From: an uncultured Caldilinea sp.
Lineage (GTDB): Bacteria > Chloroflexota > Anaerolineae > Caldilineales > Caldilineaceae
NCBI GenBank assembly: GCA_937928035.1
Contig: CALFWA010000101.1
Coordinates: 1-6,131, forward strand
DNA: 6,131 bases
Direction: 5' to 3'
Position 1 is the stretch's first letter; each line of letters starts with the position of its first letter. Both the position numbers and the translations under genes were made by a program. Of the stretch, positions 1-6,131 are shown piece after piece. Under the pieces are notes generated by a model, which saw only the letters and a program-made list of their open reading frames with translations, had not been told where the DNA came from and did not search any database.

Positions 1-562
<562 letters not shown>

Positions 563-575
<13 letters not shown>

Positions 576-1126
576 CCAAAATTTACACCAAAAAAGGAGA
601 CGCAGGTGAAACATCGCTGGGCGGCGGCCAGCGCGTGCCCAAGGATCATCTGCGCGTCGCCGCCTATGGCTCGGTGGATGAATTGAACTCTCAGATCGGC
701 CTGGCGCTGGCTTATGGGCTATGTGAAAAATTATCGCAGGTGTTGCCTGAGATTCAAAATGAACTTTTTGACCTCGGCTCTGACCTCGCCTTCCGCGAAG
801 AGGACAAAGCGCTTTATCCGATCCCTCAGATCGAAGCCAGACACGTCGAGCGGCTGGAAAAACTGATCGACGAGATGACAGCCGTCGTCGGCCCGCTGGA
901 AAATTTCATCTTGCCGGGCGGGTCGCCGGGCGCCGCTCACCTGCATGTGGCGCGCACGGTCTGCCGTCGCGCCGAACGCGATGTCGCAGCGCTGGCGAAA
1001 GAAGAACCGATCGGCACCTATGCACTTGCCTATCTCAACCGTCTTTCGGACGCGCTCTTCGTAATGGCGCGCTATGAAAATTACATGCGGGGCGCGCCGG
1101 AGCCGCTGTGGCATCCTGGCGCCTGA
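563..1126 (+). CDS. PduO-type ATP:cob(I)alamin adenosyltransferase
   Basis: This enzyme transfers the 5'-deoxyadenosyl group of ATP to cob(I)alamin, making coenzyme B12 in the cytoplasm for enzymes such as methylmalonyl-CoA mutase. The 187-residue protein has the family's usual length. The N-terminal ATP-binding segment TKIYTKKGDAGETSLGGG (residues 5-22) is followed by RVAAYGSVDELNSQIG (31-46). Then come FILPGG (115-120), the helix RTVCRRAER (131-139) and YLNRLSDALFVMAR (157-170). By family comparison from memory, D39 and R131 would form the active-site salt bridge, F115 would help displace the lower axial ligand, and R135, R136 and E138 match residues mutated in human MMAB disease. AGGAG at 548-552 lies 10 bases before the ATG, inside the end of the ATPase gene, so translation is probably coupled. 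The family includes mmaB, pduO and cobO-like names, and I do not choose one. The functional call is secure. Confidence 0.95.
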
Positions 1127-1145
1127 CCAGAACAGATGGCATGCC

Positions 1146-1170
1146 TCGGCGGCGCCATAAGCGTCGCCGA
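1146..1170 (+). terminator. Stem-loop after the adenosyltransferase gene, possible terminator
   Basis: The arms TCGGCGGCGC (1146-1155) and GCGTCGCCGA (1161-1170) pair in nine of ten positions around the loop CATAA, starting 20 bases after the stop codon. The following bases (CAATGAAAATCTCTCC) contain no clean T run, so this is not a textbook intrinsic terminator. Position and GC-rich stem suggest transcript-end processing or weak termination of the B12 pair. Confidence 0.45.
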
Positions 1171-1212
1171 CAATGAAAATCTCTCCAGACACGCAAGAGC
1201 TTTCTTGCTTCG

Positions 1213-1244
1213 CTTGCGCCTTTGTCTCTTTGCGCCTTTACGTT
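1213..1244. repeat. Octamer-periodic intergenic repeat (TTTGCGCC-like units)
   Basis: Four consecutive 8-base units are visible: CTTGCGCC (1213-1220), TTTGTCTC (1221-1228), TTTGCGCC (1229-1236) and TTTACGTT (1237-1244). The 10-mer TTGCGCCTTT is exactly repeated at 1214 and 1230, with a period of 16. Just upstream, GCAAGA (1193-1198) and TCTTGC (1203-1208) form a six-bp hairpin with loop GCTT, and CGCAAG (1192-1197) can alternatively pair with CTTGCG (1213-1218). From memory, runs of TTTGCGYC-type units occur between genes in cyanobacteria and some other phyla. I know of no established function. Confidence 0.55.
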
Positions 1245-1274
1245 AAAGCTATTTTCAGAACCGATTATGCAAAA

Positions 1275-1312
1275 CCCCCTCTCACGATCCATAATGGAAC
1301 GTGAAAAGGGGG
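1275..1312 (+). promoter_or_regulatory. Long imperfect leader hairpin sequestering the treS ribosome-binding site
   Basis: The stretch folds from the outside inward. CCCCCT (1275-1280) pairs with AGGGGG (1307-1312), then TCACG (1282-1286) pairs with CGTGA (1300-1304), then TCCA (1288-1291) pairs with TGGA (1295-1298), closing on three bases. Small bulges lie at 1281, 1287, 1299 and 1305-1306. The inner 1282-1304 segment is also an odd-length DNA palindrome matching its reverse complement at 20 of 23 positions, so it could be a repressor operator. The right-arm G run is the core of the treS Shine-Dalgarno region (GGGGGAG, 1308-1314), which ends two bases before the ATG at 1317. In RNA the hairpin would hide the ribosome-binding site. 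The structure is seen; the regulation is inferred. Confidence 0.6.
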
Positions 1313-1316
1313 AGCC

Positions 1317-3401
<2,085 letters not shown>

Positions 3402-3454
3402 ACGCAACCATCGGTAGGCCTTTCCGGACGGCCTTGCAGCGTCATTGGGGACGA

Positions 3455-4333
3455 TCAGGTCTGGCCGTTGCGCAATTTTCTCTGTCGTTCCAATAAAATT
3501 TCCATTCTTTCCCGCAGATCGTTATGAAGCGCAAGCTGGCGCTTTTCTCGGCAAGCGGAAGTTCGCAAAGGATCTCCGAAAACAACGTGGACGGTCGTCG
3601 GGTGTCGTTGCGGCGCTATCACCTGCAACATGGCCGCAAAGCGCTCGCGGTCGGCCGGCTTTTTGTACAGGCGAGTGAGCGGGTTGTGCAGGGCGCGAGG
3701 ATTGAAGACGTTGCTCACCAGCGTCGGGACAACGGCGAGATCGGGCGCCAGCCTTGCGAAAAGGTCAATGCTCGGCGACCAGCGCGCCAGCGATTCAACG
3801 GCGCCGGAAAGATGGGCGGGGTCTGGCTCGATGCAGCCGGCGGGGAAGGTGAGCGCAGCGCCGTTGCGCCGCAGATGCATCCCGACGGAGCGCACGACGC
3901 TCAGCTGCGAAGCGCCGTCTTCCTTTACAAAGATGAGTTGCCTCGCCATGTGAGGAAGGGCTTGAAGAAAAGGACGCTCCGCTGCAACGGTCATCAGGTC
4001 AGGCCGGGGAATCGTGGCAAAGAGCGCCAGCGTGTCGGCGATGCCGGGATGGTTGGCGGCGAAGAGCAAAGGTGAATCCTGGGGGACGCAATCGATTCCG
4101 TCGGCCTGCACGGTCGTCGCAAAACGCTCGAGCGCCCACGCCGCGGCGGCCTGCAGCCCCGTCGCGGCGACGCGACGGTCGAATTCGGCGACCGTGCGCG
4201 CAAAACGCTGCGCCGGCCTATGGCAGAGGGCTGCAAGCAGGCGTCGCCCATGGCGCAGCCGGTTCAACCCAAAGGCCGCCAGCATATCTTGAATAGTGAT
4301 GCGCGTCAGCGCAGCAACGTCGGCGCTCTGCAT
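3455..4333 (-). CDS. PlsC-like glycerolipid acyltransferase family protein
   Basis: The 292-residue protein belongs to the lysophosphatidic acid (1-acylglycerol-3-phosphate) acyltransferase superfamily, which moves a fatty acyl chain onto a lysolipid. Motif I is ANHPGIAD, giving the catalytic H95-x4-D100 pair. A motif II-like ERPFLQALP spans residues 119-127. FPAGCIEPDP (163-172) stands where motif III normally reads FPEG, and VPTLVSN (202-208) fits motif IV. Thus the usual motif III glutamate is alanine, with E169 nearby. About 85 residues precede motif I, and I see no clear hydrophobic membrane segment, so it may be peripheral or act on an unusual acceptor. The exact substrate cannot be told. 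The ATG at 4333 has no good Shine-Dalgarno upstream; a TACACT box on the minus strand (4353-4348) could be a -10 element giving a very short leader, but this is weak. The gene converges on treS across 53 bases. Confidence 0.82.
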   Translation of the reverse strand: MQSADVAALTRITIQDMLAAFGLNRLRHGRRLLAALCHRPAQRFARTVAEFDRRVAATGLQAAAAWALERFATTVQADGIDCVPQDSPLLFAANHPGIADTLALFATIPRPDLMTVAAERPFLQALPHMARQLIFVKEDGASQLSVVRSVGMHLRRNGAALTFPAGCIEPDPAHLSGAVESLARWSPSIDLFARLAPDLAVVPTLVSNVFNPRALHNPLTRLYKKPADRERFAAMLQVIAPQRHPTTVHVVFGDPLRTSACREKRQLALHNDLRERMEILLERQRKLRNGQT

Positions 4334-4356
4334 AGTTCGTCATCGATAGTGTAGCG

Positions 4357-4391
4357 CATCCACCGCACACAGCGTGGATGGATTCATCCAT
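4357..4391. promoter_or_regulatory. Overlapping inverted repeats in the divergent intergenic region upstream of acuI
   Basis: CATCCAC (4357-4363) is inverted as GTGGATG (4374-4380), and with one bulged base the stem extends by GC/GC around ACACA. Overlapping it, ATGGAT (4378-4383) is inverted as ATCCAT (4386-4391) around TC. The middle ATGGAT-containing arm can pair left or right but not both. The site lies between two divergent genes, 24 bases from the start of one and 30 from the other. It could hold adjacent operator half-sites or an RNA switch in the acuI leader. No regulator is encoded nearby. Confidence 0.45.
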
Positions 4392-4420
4392 TACCGTATT
4401 GTGAGATCAGGAGCACTTTC

Positions 4421-5416
<996 letters not shown>

Positions 5417-5443
5417 CCTGGCGGCTGGATGAACTTTTCCGCC

Positions 5444-5487
5444 CCCATCATCCGGAAAGCTCCGGGCTTTCCGGATGATGGGATTTT
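5444..5487 (+). terminator. Strong intrinsic terminator of acuI
   Basis: The arm CCCATCATCCGGAAAGC (5444-5460) is perfectly complementary to 5466-5482 over 17 bp, with loop TCCGG and then ATTTTCTC, giving a T run at 5484-5487. It starts 28 bases after the acuI stop. On the minus strand the stem is not followed by a T run, so efficient termination is expected mainly for acuI, although the hairpin also lies just past the end of the convergent OsmC-family gene. GGCGGCT (5420-5426) and AGCCGCC (5492-5498) add a nested outer stem. Confidence 0.92.
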
Positions 5488-5524
5488 CTCTAGCCGCCGA
5501 CTCGTTGGGTTGCGAAGAGCGCGG

Positions 5525-5944
5525 CTACGCCTCTTCTACGATCTCGTATTTCAATGCAATTGGCGCGGCTTTGCGCAACATGGCCTGCGCCGGGCAGTAT
5601 TTTTCCTCGGAAAGCTGAACGGCGCGCTCCACCGCTGCCGGGTCGATGTTGCGCCCGCGCACCACATAGGTGACCTGAATGTCGGTGAAAACGTGTGGAT
5701 GCTCTTTGGCCTGCTTGGCGTGAACCTGGACCTCGAAGCCGGTGACCTCCTGTCGTTTTTTGCGCAGAATCGAGATCACATCCATCGCCGTGCAGCCCGC
5801 CAGGCTGAGCGCCATCAGTTCCATCGGACGAAACCCCTTGTTGGCGCCGCCCACTTCCGGCGCAGCATCGAGCGTCAGCGTATGTCCGCTGTCCGCCGTC
5901 CCCTCAAACTCCATATCCCCGCGCCATGTCACCTTTGCCTGCAT
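5525..5944 (-). CDS. OsmC family protein (YhfA-like)
   Basis: This is a small OsmC/Ohr-fold protein of 139 residues from the ATG at 5944. The family contains thiol-dependent hydroperoxide reductases acting in the cytoplasm. Numbered from that ATG, the two characteristic cysteines are C51 in LAGCTAMDVISIL and C117 in EKYCPAQAML, both retained. GFRPMELMALSLAGC leads into the long central helix. The YhfA-like pattern (PMEL, AGCTAMDV, KKRQ, HPHVFTDI, VERAVQLSEEKYC) places it nearer E. coli YhfA than Ohr; that branch's substrate is not well defined. A GTG at 5953 is in frame three codons upstream, but it overlaps the AAGGTG Shine-Dalgarno that sits six bases before the ATG, so I prefer the ATG. 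The gene converges on acuI with the acuI terminator between them. Confidence 0.9.
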   Translation of the reverse strand: MQAKVTWRGDMEFEGTADSGHTLTLDAAPEVGGANKGFRPMELMALSLAGCTAMDVISILRKKRQEVTGFEVQVHAKQAKEHPHVFTDIQVTYVVRGRNIDPAAVERAVQLSEEKYCPAQAMLRKAAPIALKYEIVEEA

Positions 5945-5950
5945 GCTTTT

Positions 5951-5956
5951 CACCTT
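5951..5956 (-). promoter_or_regulatory. Shine-Dalgarno AAGGTG deciding the OsmC-family start
   Basis: On the minus strand the sequence AAGGTG is followed by AAAAGC and then ATG at 5944, an ideal six-base spacing. The GTG inside it (5953) would be the longer start, but it would have only AAGAAAG directly abutting it. This favours the 139-residue protein over the 142-residue one. Confidence 0.6.
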
Positions 5957-6131
5957 TCTTATTTTGGGATCTGATTCACAAATCGCCTCGATGAGCGTCT
6001 TTATTGATGGCGTAGCATGGAGTCATCGCTTGCGTTTCATGCAGCTTGCACCACGCCACGCCCTAAAGATGCATCCAATCTTAATCTGCGGCTTTTACTT
6101 TGACCAATCCACCGCCATTTGGCGGCGGCCA
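5957..6131. other. Region upstream of the OsmC-family gene, no gene established
   Basis: These 175 bases carry no coding region I can support. GATT/AATC arms at 5973-5984 form a small palindrome near the OsmC start. The direct repeat AATCT occurs at 6077 and 6083. CCGCC (6112-6116) and GGCGG (6121-6125) form a short hairpin at the window edge. On the minus strand TTGGTC (6105-6100) with TAAGAT (6081-6076) could be a weak promoter for the OsmC gene, with an 18-base spacer and poor consensus match. The edge may hold the last codons of another minus-strand gene ending in TAA at 6081-6083, but all three minus frames close within 100 bases, so this is undecided. Confidence 0.4.

Noticed and set aside
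731..1192. 153-codon minus-strand frame opposite the adenosyltransferase
   Set aside because: It is an antisense shadow of a well-conserved gene in GC-rich DNA, with an Arg/His-rich composition and no motif.
1222..1268. Sigma70-like promoter boxes upstream of treS (TTTACG or TTGTCT with GATTAT)
   Set aside because: No pair of boxes has both acceptable consensus and a 16-18 base spacing.
1127..1316. Cobalamin riboswitch near the B12 gene
   Set aside because: The region lies downstream of the B12 pair, and I see no B12-box-like conserved core; a riboswitch would be expected upstream, outside the window.
3416..3434. AGGCC/GGCCT hairpin between treS and the acyltransferase gene as a terminator
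   Set aside because: It has only a 5-bp stem with a 9-base loop and no following T run on either strand; I cannot identify a convincing terminator for treS.
3524..4075. 183-codon plus-strand frame within the acyltransferase gene
   Set aside because: The minus strand encodes recognisable acyltransferase motifs here, while this frame gives a basic, low-information protein.
5429..5974. 181-codon plus-strand reading frame opposite the OsmC-family gene
   Set aside because: It is antisense to a clear OsmC-family gene with both family cysteines, begins inside the terminator region, and its translation resembles no protein family.
5991..6131. 47-codon plus-strand frame open to the window edge, starting ATG at 5991
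   Set aside because: There is no Shine-Dalgarno sequence, its third codon positions are much less GC-rich than those of the neighbouring genes, and the translation has no recognisable motif.

Overview
The window is GC-rich bacterial chromosomal DNA. It holds six protein-coding genes, the first cut by the left edge, separated by short intergenic stretches rich in inverted repeats. No rRNA, tRNA, CRISPR array, transposase or phage gene is visible. Gene content and style (an ECF-type ATPase coupled to a PduO-type adenosyltransferase, a Pseudomonas stutzeri-type trehalose synthase, an acyltransferase with an unusual third motif, and an intergenic cassette of TTTGCGCC-like octamers) would fit a Chloroflexota-like bacterium. 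That is only a weak inference, and no marker here fixes the taxon.

Layout. (1) Positions 1-1126, plus strand: the C-terminal part of an ECF/CbiO-type ABC ATPase overlaps by 13 bases a cob(I)alamin adenosyltransferase. This is a translationally coupled pair that points to corrinoid or cobalt uptake followed by coenzyme B12 formation. (2) Positions 1127-1316: intergenic, with a possible terminator hairpin, a run of four 8-base units, and a long imperfect hairpin whose right arm contains the treS Shine-Dalgarno sequence. (3) Positions 1317-3401, plus: treS, a complete GH13 trehalose synthase of the P. stutzeri type. (4) Positions 3455-4333, minus: a PlsC-like acyltransferase convergent with treS. 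(5) Positions 4334-4420: a divergent intergenic region with two overlapping, mutually exclusive inverted repeats. (6) Positions 4421-5416, plus: an AcuI/YhdH-type NADPH acrylyl-CoA reductase, ended by a perfect 17-bp hairpin terminator. (7) Positions 5525-5944, minus: a YhfA-like OsmC-family protein, convergent with acuI. (8) Positions 5945-6131: the region upstream of the OsmC gene, with no gene I can establish.

The genes do not form one pathway. The first two are a B12 module. treS serves compatible-solute and storage-sugar metabolism. The acyltransferase probably acts on membrane lipid. AcuI would remove reactive acrylyl-CoA, and the OsmC-like protein probably belongs to thiol or peroxide stress. 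B12-dependent methylmalonyl-CoA metabolism and acrylyl-CoA reduction could meet in C3-acyl-CoA metabolism, but the window does not show that link. I see no convincing new multi-gene system. The most interesting signals are in the non-coding DNA: the treS leader hairpin, the overlapping repeats upstream of acuI, and the octamer cassette.
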